Below are positions 18,727-27,277 of a stretch of 64,000 nt of DNA, one piece after another. Position numbers and translations under genes: made by a program. Origin of the DNA: Deinococcus sp. QL22 (GTDB lineage: Bacteria; Deinococcota; Deinococci; Deinococcales; Deinococcaceae); the NCBI RefSeq assembly GCF_023370075.1, contig NZ_CP097153.1, positions 332,186 to 396,185 on the forward strand, given 5' to 3'. Below the pieces are notes generated by a model. That model ran no database searches. It was not told the origin of the DNA and saw only the letters and a program-made list of their open reading frames with translations. Each line of letters starts with the position of its first letter. Positions within the stretch are counted from its first letter, which is position 1.

Positions 18727-20028
18727 TCAGGCCGACAGGCCCGTCAATGCCTGCACCAAATCCACCAGATCTCCCTTGCCCCTGACCGCAGCAGCCAAGC
18801 GTTCCACGGCGGTAGCGTCGAGGGTTTCCAGCGCTGTGAGGGTTTCAGCATGGGGTGGGCGGCCCAATTTCACGCGCAACATGGAGCGCACCATGCCCAA
18901 CGACTCCTCACGGCTGAGCGGCAGCAAGACCGGCTGTTCCTCACGCTTGGTTTGGGCTGTTCCTGCCTTCCCAGACGGCCCTTGAGCCTGTTTGGGCAAC
19001 ACATCGTATTTTTCGGGATGGCGGACGGCATCGACCAAGGTGGCTGCCACAGAGCGGGGTTTGTAACCAGTTTCCAGACGCTGCTTGACGGCCAGCACCG
19101 CGGTGCGAATGCGTTCGGGATGATCGGCCACCAATGCTTCGGCCACTGGGCGGCTGACTTTGAGGGCCGTCAACAGTTCCACCAATTCTGGATCGACTTC
19201 GCCCTCGAAGGCGTAGGTGATGCGCTGGCTGTCGCCCGAGCCGTCATAAGACACGTTACGGAGGTACTTGGCAGCGATCAGGTGGGCATGTGCGCCGTCC
19301 AGGGTGCGCCGGACGTTGTTGGTGCGCTGGCCACTCAGGCCCGTTGCTTCCCGCCACGCCGCGATGATCACAGGAAGTTCACGGGCCAACGAGCCGTCGT
19401 CACCGACTCGGTGGGCCTGCAACACGCGGTACAGGCTGCGGGCGGTGGGCTGCTTCAGGTCGCTGAGCAGCTCAGCATCCAGAATTTGATAAAAGCCCTC
19501 ACGGATCGATTGGGCGAAATGACGCGAAAACGTGACCCGCAGTGGGGCACTGCCCACAATCGCGCCGCCTGCACCGCTGGCACTCAGGCTGACGTCGTGA
19601 ACGGAAATTCGGTCGATCAGGCGGTTGGTTTCGGTCATACCCCTGAATTTGCCGCCCTGCTGGCGGGAGACGCGGGTCAGCCAACTCACGCCTTCCAAGC
19701 GCAACAAACTCTCTCTGAGGCGCACATAAGCGTTGCCACGTGTCCCCAGTGGCGTAAGTTGCAGCAGGCGGTAAGCCGTACACACCACCGTGTCGTCTTC
19801 AGGGCAACCTGCTTCAAAAAATAGGGTTTGCAGCGCCAAAAGCACGTCTGGGTCGACTCCATGTGGCCGTCCACGCGAAGCCACGCCCTCGACGTAAAAG
19901 TGCCGATCCCCAATGTTGAAGGTCGTTTCCCAGCTTTGATCGTCCCCGATATCACGGTTCAAAATGCTGAAGACGCCGGAGCGGGCGAGGGTCAGCTCGT
20001 TGATGAGGTGTTCGTTGCCCTGCGTCAT
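18727..20028 (-). CDS. repA: Plasmid replication initiator, RPA/RepA family
   Basis: 433 aa. The central part, GGKFRGMTETNRLIDRISVHDV and SREGFYQILDAELLSDLKQPTARSLYRVLQAHR style blocks, fits the replication-initiator-A (RPA) family of Deinococcus plasmids, which use winged-helix domains to bind iterons. The C-terminal tail (about 330-433) is a low-complexity linker plus a helical segment. A nine-copy direct repeat array starts about 100 bp upstream of the start. TATAAT lies 8 nt before the ATG (20042-20037 on this strand), and an 18-bp palindrome overlaps the upstream promoter, so self-repression is likely. This is the initiator of the replicon. No parA or parB lies nearby in the window. Confidence 0.85.
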   Translation of the reverse strand: MTQGNEHLINELTLARSGVFSILNRDIGDDQSWETTFNIGDRHFYVEGVASRGRPHGVDPDVLLALQTLFFEAGCPEDDTVVCTAYRLLQLTPLGTRGNAYVRLRESLLRLEGVSWLTRVSRQQGGKFRGMTETNRLIDRISVHDVSLSASGAGGAIVGSAPLRVTFSRHFAQSIREGFYQILDAELLSDLKQPTARSLYRVLQAHRVGDDGSLARELPVIIAAWREATGLSGQRTNNVRRTLDGAHAHLIAAKYLRNVSYDGSGDSQRITYAFEGEVDPELVELLTALKVSRPVAEALVADHPERIRTAVLAVKQRLETGYKPRSVAATLVDAVRHPEKYDVLPKQAQGPSGKAGTAQTKREEQPVLLPLSREESLGMVRSMLRVKLGRPPHAETLTALETLDATAVERLAAAVRGKGDLVDLVQALTGLSA

Positions 20029-20036
20029 GATTGATG

Positions 20037-20065
20037 ATTATAGGTATTTTTAAAAGCTTTTAAAA
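20037..20065 (-). promoter_or_regulatory. repA promoter with 18-bp palindrome
   Basis: TTTTAAAAGCTTTTAAAA (20048-20065) is a perfect palindrome. TATAAT (20042-20037, minus strand) follows it and stands 8 nt from the repA ATG, a leaderless layout. The palindrome covers the -35/spacer, where a RepA dimer could repress its own gene (inference). Confidence 0.55.
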
Positions 20066-20129
20066 CATATGAATGCATCATCAAGCGGGGGGCAGTTTTG
20101 CGTGTGGGTAAGGGTTTTTTCGGCTTTTT

Positions 20130-20411
20130 GACTCAAAGGTAGCGTGCTTTACCCCCCTTTTTGACTCAAAGTTAGCGATACTTTGACTCAAAGTTAGCGA
20201 TAGCATGACTCAAAGTTAGCGTGCCTTTTTGGCCCAAAAGACTCAAAGTTAGCGATGGTAGTTTTCCGACTTTGACTCAAAGTTAGCGTGCCTTTTTGGC
20301 CCAAAATGACCCTTTTGACTCAAAGTTAGCGATAGTCGGTAGCTAACGTTCAGTACGAGGTTTTTTGTGTTTTGACTCAAAGTTAGCGATAGAGGCGACT
20401 CAAAGTTAGCG
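20130..20411 (+). repeat. Iteron array of the replication origin (9 direct copies)
   Basis: Nine same-orientation copies of GACTCAAAGTTAGCG start at 20130 (one mismatch, GG for GT), 20163, 20185, 20207, 20240, 20274, 20317, 20374 and 20397. Start-to-start distances are 33, 22, 22, 33, 34, 43, 57 and 23, close to multiples of 11 bp, so the sites lie on one DNA face. Six copies continue with AT and three with TG. A 19-base extension GTGCCTTTTTGGCCCAAAA follows copies 4 and 6 (20221 and 20288). This is the probable RepA-binding origin. Confidence 0.85.
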
Positions 20412-20696
20412 ATAGTGAGCTAAAGGCGCACCGAACCATCCATTGGGATGAATAAAATGTCATCAACTAATTTATGATAAATATTCTGCTATAAGCGAAG
20501 CAAATACCCTGGCATTTCGCCCATCAACTTGTTCAAAACATGGGCGTTTTCTTGAGCAGAATGAAGCCTTATAGGTCACTGCATTCAACAAGAATTGGTT
20601 TTTTGTCCCTCAAATCTTTAGAAGGTGGGGTGAACTGGCATCCAAACCGCTTGACAGCCGCACCCTCTAGGTCAGATCAAGTGCAGAGGGGAAAAT
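20412..20696. other. AT-rich stretch beside the iterons (possible unwinding region)
   Basis: 20449-20510 is markedly AT-rich (…CTAATTTATGATAAATATTC…) beside the last iteron, where a DNA-unwinding element would be expected. No DnaA box (TTATCCACA) was seen. No gene occurs before the SDR start. Confidence 0.4.
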
Positions 20697-21704
20697 ATGT
20701 CTAAGACACTCAAAAAACTTAATCAGCAGGTGATGGTCATTACGGGGGCGTCGAGTGGCATTGGCCTCAGCACAGCGCGGATGGCTGCAAAAAAAGGTGT
20801 GCGGTTGGTGTTAGCGGCCCGCAGTGAAGGGGCGCTGAATCAATTGGCCGACGAGATCGTGCAGGCGGGCGGGCAAGCTGTACCTGTGGGAGCCGACGTG
20901 AGCCGGGAAGAAGATATCCAGCTCATTGTGGAAGCCGCGCGGCAGGCGTTTGGAGGCTTCGATACCTGGGTCAACAATGCGGGCGTGGGCATGTACGGCA
21001 AGCTGGAAGAAGTCTCCGTAGACGACATGCGACGCCTCTTCGAGATCAATTTTTGGGGACAGGTATACGGTTCACTGGCTGCAGTCGCCGAACTTAAAGC
21101 TAAAGGTGGGGCACTCATCAATGTGGGCAGCACCGTCTCCGAGCGGGCCATTCCGCTGCAGGGCATGTACAGCGCCAGCAAACACGCCCTCAAAGGGTTT
21201 ACCGACGCCCTGCGGATGGAACTGGAAGCCGAAGGCGCACCTCTTTCGGTGACGCTGATCAAACCTGGCCCCATCGATACGCCGTTTCCATTGAATGCCC
21301 GTAACTATCTGGACGCCGAGCCGCAACATGTGCCGCCTGTATACGCTCCGGAAACGGTGGCCCGCGCCATCCTGCATGCCGCCGAGCATCCTGTTCGTGA
21401 CGTGTTTGTGGGGGGCGGCGGCAAAGGTATCGCTGCATTTGGGCAACTTGCACCCGGAGCCACCGACCGGGCGATGCGCGGTTTTGTCATTCCGCGCACC
21501 AAGAGCGAGAAACCGCCTTTGCCCCGCGCTGCCAACGCTCTTGAGTATCCGTCGGAGCGATTGGCGGAGCGCGGCGATTACCCCGGCCACGTGAAGGAAA
21601 TCAGCGTCTATACCAGAGTTGCACAAACGGGCCTGCTGCGTGGCGCTGTTCTGGTGGGCACAGGCTTGGCGGGTTGGGGGCTGTGGCGGTCTTCTCGCAA
21701 ATAG
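20697..21704 (+). CDS. Short-chain dehydrogenase/reductase (classical SDR) with C-terminal membrane tail
   Basis: 335 aa. TGASSGIG NAD(P)-binding motif at about residues 17-24, NNAGVGMYG, an N-x-x-G, and the catalytic Ser...Tyr-x-x-x-Lys (S-V/T... MYSASKHALKG) are intact, so the enzyme is a functional oxidoreductase. A hydrophobic segment LLRGAVLVGTGLAGWGLW at the end may anchor it to the membrane. The ribosome binding site AGAGGGG lies before the ATG. It is the first gene after the origin, read away from it, and ends at a strong terminator. The substrate is unknown. Confidence 0.87.
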   Translation: MSKTLKKLNQQVMVITGASSGIGLSTARMAAKKGVRLVLAARSEGALNQLADEIVQAGGQAVPVGADVSREEDIQLIVEAARQAFGGFDTWVNNAGVGMYGKLEEVSVDDMRRLFEINFWGQVYGSLAAVAELKAKGGALINVGSTVSERAIPLQGMYSASKHALKGFTDALRMELEAEGAPLSVTLIKPGPIDTPFPLNARNYLDAEPQHVPPVYAPETVARAILHAAEHPVRDVFVGGGGKGIAAFGQLAPGATDRAMRGFVIPRTKSEKPPLPRAANALEYPSERLAERGDYPGHVKEISVYTRVAQTGLLRGAVLVGTGLAGWGLWRSSRK

Positions 21705-21720
21705 ACCCTACATAGAAGGA

Positions 21721-21756
21721 AAGGGCCAGAGATATGTTGCTCTCTGGCCCTTCCCT
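21721..21756 (+). terminator. Bidirectional hairpin between SDR and DUF475 genes
   Basis: AAGGGCCAGAGA (21721-21732) pairs with TCTCTGGCCCTT (21741-21752) over an 8-nt loop; it lies between converging genes and may serve both. Confidence 0.75.
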
Positions 21757-21777
21757 TGCTCGTGTTTAATTCGGCGG

Positions 21778-22830
21778 CTACGCCTTAGTTGACCCATCCA
21801 TCGCTTCCTTGCGGTTGGCCCGGATACTCGACCAGATCGACAAGACGATGAAACCCACGCCGATGAGTCCGGTCAGCAGTTCGGGGATGTGGATGTTGCG
21901 GTTCATGTGCAGCAGCATGATGACGGCCAGCGCCAAAATGCCGTAATGCGCCCCGTGTTCGAGGTAGCGGTACTGCGTCAGGGTGCCCTGATGCACCAGA
22001 TACAGCGTCAGCGAGCGCACGAAGACCGCGCCGATAGCGAGGCCTGCCGAGATGATCACGACTTCTTTGGTGATGGCAAATGCGCCGATCACGCCGTCAA
22101 GCGAAAAGCTGGCGTCCAAAACTTCGAGGTACATGAACGCTGCGAAGCCTGCCGCGCCCGCTTTGGCGGCCATGTTGTCGGCGTCAAAGAGGTTGCCGAG
22201 GGCGTTCATGGCCAGGTACAGCAGCAGACCAATCATTCCGGCACTGAGCGCGGTCAGTTGCTCGGCGGGAGCCACCGACAGATTGGTGATCAGGAGCAGT
22301 GCCCCGCCCGCAATGATGGCCTGCACGGTGTCCAGCTTGCCAATGCCCGCAAGACGGCGTTCGAAGCCCGCCAGCCAGTGCTCGTCCTTGTTGGGATCCA
22401 TCAGGTAATTCAGAGCCACCATCAGCAAAAAGACGCCGCCGAACGCGCTGATCGCCACTTCGGACTCTTCCAGATATTCGGCGTAGCGGGCCGAATCGTT
22501 GAAGGCAAGGCTGGTCACTTCGCCGAAGCTGAGGCCTGCCGTGATCGCCACAATCGCAATCGGGAAGATCATCCGCATGCCGACCACAGCAATCAGAATG
22601 CCCCAGACCAGAAAACGCTGTTGCCATTTGGCCGACATGTTTTTCAGCACCGACGCATTGACCACCGCGTTATCGAAGCTCAGGCTGACTTCCATGACAC
22701 CGAGCACGACGGCGATCAGGAGGAAATTGAGGGCCACAGCGATACCGCCGTTGCTGAAGCCGTACCATGTAGCCAAAATCAGCGCGATGGCTGTAACGCC
22801 GAATGCAAAACCAAACTCTCTTTGAATCAC
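21778..22830 (-). CDS. DUF475 (TerC-superfamily) membrane protein
   Basis: 350 aa. About nine hydrophobic helices. Hallmarks of the TerC/DUF475 group are SFDNAVVNASVLK in an early helix and DASFSLDGVIGAFAIT in the second half, where acidic residues sit within the membrane segments. Such proteins are tied to metal or tellurite stress and to Ter systems. TerD is encoded 305 bp upstream on the same strand, which supports the link, though the gap leaves a separate promoter possible. Confidence in function beyond the family is low. Confidence 0.85.
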   Translation of the reverse strand: MIQREFGFAFGVTAIALILATWYGFSNGGIAVALNFLLIAVVLGVMEVSLSFDNAVVNASVLKNMSAKWQQRFLVWGILIAVVGMRMIFPIAIVAITAGLSFGEVTSLAFNDSARYAEYLEESEVAISAFGGVFLLMVALNYLMDPNKDEHWLAGFERRLAGIGKLDTVQAIIAGGALLLITNLSVAPAEQLTALSAGMIGLLLYLAMNALGNLFDADNMAAKAGAAGFAAFMYLEVLDASFSLDGVIGAFAITKEVVIISAGLAIGAVFVRSLTLYLVHQGTLTQYRYLEHGAHYGILALAVIMLLHMNRNIHIPELLTGLIGVGFIVLSIWSSIRANRKEAMDGSTKA

Positions 22831-23135
22831 TGTCTACCTCTGGGAAGGGGGGCGAAAAGAAGGGCGGGTGCCAGCAAAGATGCCCCCATCTTTGTGACCA
22901 AATGGGCGGGCAGGCGCGGATCAGACAACCCTTTCAAGTCCTGCGCCTGCCGTGCGGGGCAAAGAGCGCCCGGTGCAACCAGAAAACTATGCCCTAAATT
23001 GGCGGGTCATGGGACGTGTGGCGCACGTTTGGTCACTGGGATTGGTTACTGAGGCAGGCACTCCCGCCCCAACACCAAGTGACACAAAACACCCACCCGA
23101 CGCGACCTGACCGGGTAGAGGACAGGCCAGGGCGG
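22831..23135. other. Intergenic region between terD and the DUF475 gene
   Basis: No gene or clear hairpin recognised in about 305 bp. Confidence 0.3.
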
Positions 23136-23711
23136 TTAAATGTTTACGCCGTAATTGCGGGCCACCGGAGCCAATCCGCCCGCGTAGCCCTGCCCCACGG
23201 CGCGGAATTTCCATTCGTTGTTATGGCGGTAGATTTCGCCGAAAATGACGGCGGTTTCGGTGGAAAAGTCTTCTCCGAGATCGAAGCGGGTCAGTTCCTG
23301 CCCGGTGTCTTCATTGGCAATCCGGATAAACGCGCCGCCCACTTGCCCGAAGCTTTGGTGGCGCACGTCGGCCTGATCGATGGTCACCGTGATGGCAATT
23401 TTCTGAATGTCGGCAGGCACGAGCGTCAGGTTGATCTTCATGCTTTCGTCGTCGCCGTCGCCCTGCCCGTCACGGTTGTCTCCGGCGTGCTTGACGCTGC
23501 CCTCGATGCTGGACAGTTGGTTGTAAAAGATGAAATCGTGGTCGCCGCGCACCCGGCCTGCGGCGGTCAGCAGGAAGGCCGAGGCGTCAAGGTCAAACTG
23601 TTGGCCGTCGGTGGAGCGGGGATCCCAGCCCAGCCCGACGTGAATGCGTTGCAGGTTGGGAGCTTCTTTGCTCAGCGAAATGTTGCCGCCCTTTTGAAGT
23701 GAAATACCCAT
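23136..23711 (-). CDS. terD: TerD-family calcium-binding stress protein
   Basis: 191 aa, the usual TerD length. The signatures are complete: [12 protein letters not shown] at the N-terminus, [17 protein letters not shown], then the Ca-binding acidic loop [15 protein letters not shown], and the second repeat ...[34 protein letters not shown]-like motif. TerD proteins bind calcium and belong to the Ter stress cluster. On the same strand as DUF475, 305 bp upstream of it. The protein is cytoplasmic and acidic. Confidence 0.93.
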   Translation of the reverse strand: [191 protein letters not shown]

Positions 23712-23984
23712 GACGCTCCTTGTATCAGAGAAAGTGGATAGAGAGGCGCAAACTTGATGGTGGAGCGGGTCACAACCAGTGGTCTACCCGTTGGCCCGCC
23801 CAAAGTTTAGGACATGACCTGCCCGAACTGGCGCGTAAAGACAGTCCCCATCTGAAGCTCATCTGAAACCCGCCCCGCCATCTTTTTGACAGATGCTCTA
23901 AGGTAGGCTCGCCTTGCTTCCCTTCCTGCCTACCAACCTCTGCGCCGCCGCTCTGTCCTTCCCCACTCGCCCCCCGGAGCGCCC
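23712..23984. other. Divergent promoter region of terD and the helicase gene
   Basis: Short region read out in both directions. No clear -35/-10 pair or operator was found. Confidence 0.3.
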
Positions 23985-26264
23985 ATGACCTACGTGACCC
24001 GGCAGGGAGAAACTCTGCGTACCACAAGCGCCAAGCCCCGGCCCATTCCAGCCCAGTTCACGCTGCAGCAGCGCGAGTTTGTAGAGGCGGTGCGGGCCAG
24101 TGGGCGGCATCTGGTGCTGCGGGCCACCGCCGGAAGCGGCAAAACCACCACGCTGACAGAAGCCGCCTGGCACCTGGGTTCTGAAAGTGGGGGTTCTGAC
24201 GTGAAGGGCGTCTATTTTGCCTACAACAAGCATTCCGTAGAAGCGGTGGGGCCGCGCCTGCCGCCGGGCATTCGGGCCAGTACGCTGCACGCTTACGGTC
24301 GGCGGGTGCTGTGCGGGGTGCGCGGGCCGCAGATGGCGCTTGACAATGACCGGAGTTTGCGGCTGGCAGAATTGGTGTATAGCTCGGAACCCGTGTCGCG
24401 GCGGCAACTGCGCGGGGCGGCCCGCATGTGGGATCTGGCCCGCGAATACGTGCTGAACGAAGATTCTCACGATGATGATCTGGTGGCGCTGGCGGCGGAC
24501 GCTGAGTGGCCCGAAAACGACGGCGTGGCGGGCCTCCGGCGGGTCTTGCGGGCTTTCCGGTATCACAGCATTCAGGACTGGCACGCGGGCGGCTTGCCCG
24601 ACTTCACCGACTTTTTGTGGCTGCCGCTGGAATTGGGTCTGGGCCGGGGAACGCTGGGCGCTGCACTGGTAGACGAAGCGCAGGATTTGACGCCGCTGCG
24701 TCAACGCTTTGTGACGCATCTGCTGGGGCTGGAATCAGGGGAAGCTCAAGAAGCCCTCCCCACAGGCCGGTTCATCGCAGTGGGCGACCCGGAACAGGCG
24801 ATCTACACCTACGCCGGGGCCGATCCGCGTGGGCTGTGGCGCCTGGCCGAGCGGCTGAGCGCACAGGAGTTGCCGCTCAGCGTGTCGTTCCGCTGCCCCG
24901 TAACGCATGTGGCACTGGCCCGCACTGCCAGCGAATTCATTCAGCCTTCGGGGGCAGCTCAGGCAGGCACGGTGGAACATGTGGCGGCAGACGCGGCCCA
25001 CTATGGGCGCGGCGACGTGGTGCTGTGCCGCCTGAATGCCCCGCTGTTGCGGCTGGCGCTCTTGCTGATGACCCGCCACATCAGTGTGAATATTCGGGGC
25101 CGCGACTTGGCGACCCGGCTGGAAACGGCGGCCCAGGAAGCCTTTGCTGTGCCCGCCGACGAGGAAGCCGTGCCAGACCGCGTAGCTGCCCTGTATGAGC
25201 GCCGTGCGAGGCCGCTGCAATACCGCGCCGGCGAGGGTGACCGGGCAGCCAAGAAAGCCCTCGGTGAGCTGAACGACCTCTGCTCCTGTCTGCGGCTTCT
25301 GGCCCTGCGTGCGGCGGCCTCAGCAGGCGGGAAGGCCACCCTGAGCAGCGTTTCGGGCGTGTTGCGCGGCCTGTACCGCGAAGATGCCGACGTGCTGCTG
25401 TCCACCGTTCACCGGGCCAAAGGGCTGGAATGGGAGCGGGTCACGCTGCTGTACCCCGAACAGATGCCCATGCCCTACGGCGACCCCGAAGAAGAACGCT
25501 GCGTGCTGTTTGTGGCCCTGACCCGCAGCAAACGTGAACTCCGGCTGGCGTATGGGCCGGGCGCGTGGGAGAGCGGCTGGCGGCTGGAAGCGCCGGAGGG
25601 ATGGCAGCCGGAAAGTGGGCCGTCCACCTCGCCTCAGCCTCAGCCCGCGCCGCCGCCTATCTTCTCTTTTCCCCCTCTGGCTCCTCCCCTGCCCTCCGCA
25701 TTGGTGCTGCCGCCCAAGCCGTACCGCCTCCCTGTTACTAGGCCGCTTCCTGCTGTGCCGCCCAGTTCCGCTGCCCTGACCGAACATGCCCTGCGCGTGC
25801 GTGCCGTGCATAGGCCCGCCACGCTGGAAGACCTGCGCCCCTACCCGCTGTACAGCGGGCAGGCCAACCTACCGGTGGCGGTGCTGGCGGCCCGCCTGGA
25901 GGTACTGCGCCAGGATGCCCGTCCCGCGTTGTCAGAGTGGGCGGGGGCGTCGTTGGCGCTGCTGCGGGATGTGCAGAGCCGCAGCGTGTATCTGGATGTG
26001 ATGCGGCTGGCACAGGTAGAACGGGCTGCGACGCGGGCGCGGTTGGCCATTCCACTCATGCAGCCCCTGACAGCCGAACAGGTATGCACAGTGGTGTTTG
26101 GAGAACACTTTGCCCGTCTGCGCCCCGCCCAAGTCAAGCGGCGTGGCGAGCGCAACTGGCGCGTAGAACTGGACGGCGAGGCCCACGCCTTCGACCCCCG
26201 CACTGGAGAACTGCTGGGCACGCCGTTTGCGCCCTTTGCTGTGCATCTGCGGCTGGAACGCTAA
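23985..26264 (+). CDS. UvrD/Rep-like SF1 helicase with Pro-rich linker and unique C-terminal domain
   Basis: 759 aa, GGAG 6-7 nt before the ATG. Helicase motifs in order: Walker A TAGSGKTT (48-55), Walker B VDEAQD (229-234), motif III GDPEQAIYTYAGAD (267-280), motif IV SFRCP (301-305), motif V HRAKGLEW (476-483) and VALTRSKREL (510-519). These define an ATP-driven 3'-5' DNA helicase. Residues about 545-595 are Pro-rich, and residues about 600-759 form an additional domain I do not recognise, absent from standard UvrD. The gene stands alone. A role in DNA repair or plasmid processing is possible but not shown. Confidence 0.87.
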   Translation: MTYVTRQGETLRTTSAKPRPIPAQFTLQQREFVEAVRASGRHLVLRATAGSGKTTTLTEAAWHLGSESGGSDVKGVYFAYNKHSVEAVGPRLPPGIRASTLHAYGRRVLCGVRGPQMALDNDRSLRLAELVYSSEPVSRRQLRGAARMWDLAREYVLNEDSHDDDLVALAADAEWPENDGVAGLRRVLRAFRYHSIQDWHAGGLPDFTDFLWLPLELGLGRGTLGAALVDEAQDLTPLRQRFVTHLLGLESGEAQEALPTGRFIAVGDPEQAIYTYAGADPRGLWRLAERLSAQELPLSVSFRCPVTHVALARTASEFIQPSGAAQAGTVEHVAADAAHYGRGDVVLCRLNAPLLRLALLLMTRHISVNIRGRDLATRLETAAQEAFAVPADEEAVPDRVAALYERRARPLQYRAGEGDRAAKKALGELNDLCSCLRLLALRAAASAGGKATLSSVSGVLRGLYREDADVLLSTVHRAKGLEWERVTLLYPEQMPMPYGDPEEERCVLFVALTRSKRELRLAYGPGAWESGWRLEAPEGWQPESGPSTSPQPQPAPPPIFSFPPLAPPLPSALVLPPKPYRLPVTRPLPAVPPSSAALTEHALRVRAVHRPATLEDLRPYPLYSGQANLPVAVLAARLEVLRQDARPALSEWAGASLALLRDVQSRSVYLDVMRLAQVERAATRARLAIPLMQPLTAEQVCTVVFGEHFARLRPAQVKRRGERNWRVELDGEAHAFDPRTGELLGTPFAPFAVHLRLER

Positions 26265-26283
26265 TGCTGTGCTCGTCCTGTGC

Positions 26284-26673
26284 TCAGCCCTGCTGCACCA
26301 ATCCCCGGTAGGCTTCCTGCATCACTTTCAGGCTGGGCGACAGGGCGAGTGCTTGCACCAATGACCCCTGAATGCTGAGTTGGCCCGCCATCATCGCCTG
26401 CACCGGGTTCACTTCTCCCTGCCAGAAGGCGTGGGCGATGTCGCCAGCGATTTGAAAGGTCAGGTCACTGGGTGCGGTCTTGGCCTCGTTGCCACTGGTG
26501 ATGCTTGCCGCTTGCCCGTTGCTGCCGTCCACCCGCACTGCCACGTCTAACGGCAGAAACAGGAAGGTCACAGAAAGGCGCTTCTTCAATACAACATCTG
26601 TCTCTGGGCTGCTATGAACCATGTTAAACACTTGCACCAACCGCTGTTCCAATTGTGCGGCGTCGTTTGTCAT
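26284..26673 (-). CDS. SCP2 sterol-transfer-like domain protein
   Basis: 129 aa from the ATG at 26673; an in-frame start 14 codons earlier exists. The pattern DLTFQIAGDIAHAFWQGEVNP...MAGQLSIQGSLVQALAL and a terminal amphipathic helix fit a stand-alone SCP2 domain, a lipid-binding fold. Its ligand is unknown. It converges with the helicase gene and has no evident partner. Confidence 0.7.
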   Translation of the reverse strand: MTNDAAQLEQRLVQVFNMVHSSPETDVVLKKRLSVTFLFLPLDVAVRVDGSNGQAASITSGNEAKTAPSDLTFQIAGDIAHAFWQGEVNPVQAMMAGQLSIQGSLVQALALSPSLKVMQEAYRGLVQQG

Positions 26674-26852
26674 GGACAGGTCAGTATCAGTACGCACGCT
26701 CTCACGTAATATCAATCAGCCTGGCGTCTTTGTATTATTTGTGACTTTAGTTGGCATTAGGCGTCCTCTGTTTATGCGTGAAGCCCTACATATTCAGTCC
26801 AGCTTCCAGAGTCAGATAACGGGGCACAAAGATCTGGACAGGAGGAACGACT

Positions 26853-27149
26853 ATGAACGAGCAACTTCAGCAGACTCTTCAGGCACTTCAGGGCGGACTC
26901 ACGGGCATTGACGCCAGCACGGCGGCCAGCAATGTCACCTCATGGCACAAGACGCTGGACGGCGTACCCGGCGCGGAAACGCTGGTCAGCCACCTCGCCC
27001 AGCTGAAGGCCTGCCTTGAAGGCGGCGACCTGCCCGGCGCAGCGGCCCTGCTGCCCGGCCTCGGCAGCGAAACCGAAAAGCTCGCCTCCGCCGCGCCCGC
27101 CGCCGACCAGGACGGCCTGCACCAGTTGGCCTCCGCACTCAAAGGCTAA
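26853..27149 (+). CDS. Small conserved-looking hypothetical protein
   Basis: 98 aa with a strong ribosome binding site (GGAGG 7-8 nt before ATG). The protein is helical and Ala/Leu/Gly-rich, without cysteines, signal or membrane segment: MNEQLQQTLQALQGGL at the start, then HKTLDGVPGAETLVSHLAQL and a C-terminal helix. The pattern of short amphipathic helices suggests a small oligomeric scaffold or DNA/RNA-binding protein, but no family was recognised. Terminators at 27162-27232 show it is a monocistronic unit. Confidence 0.65.
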   Translation: MNEQLQQTLQALQGGLTGIDASTAASNVTSWHKTLDGVPGAETLVSHLAQLKACLEGGDLPGAAALLPGLGSETEKLASAAPAADQDGLHQLASALKG

Positions 27150-27192
27150 ACTCATTTTCTGGTGAGCCAGTGCCAACGCTTGGCTCACTTCC

Positions 27193-27232
27193 AGCAGCGT
27201 CCAATACGGAAAGTTTGGGCGCTGCTTTTTTA
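27193..27232 (+). terminator. Terminator after the small hypothetical gene
   Basis: AGCAGCG (27193-27199) pairs with CGCTGCT (27220-27226), followed by a T-run. A first 8-bp hairpin, GTGAGCCA/TGGCTCAC, lies just before it at 27162-27188. Confidence 0.6.
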
Positions 27233-27241
27233 TTTCTAAAC

Positions 27242-27271
27242 TTGACTTGATCGGTCGGATTAGTTCACTAT
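27242..27271 (+). promoter_or_regulatory. Promoter of the iron-uptake operon (leaderless type)
   Basis: TTGACT (27242-27247) and CACTAT (27266-27271) with an 18-bp spacer; the ATG begins 7 nt after the -10. Confidence 0.5.
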
Positions 27272-27277
27272 CAGAAC

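Noticed and set aside
20130..20411. CRISPR array
   Set aside because: Repeats are short, unevenly but helically spaced, lack unique spacers of constant size and lie beside repA; they are iterons.
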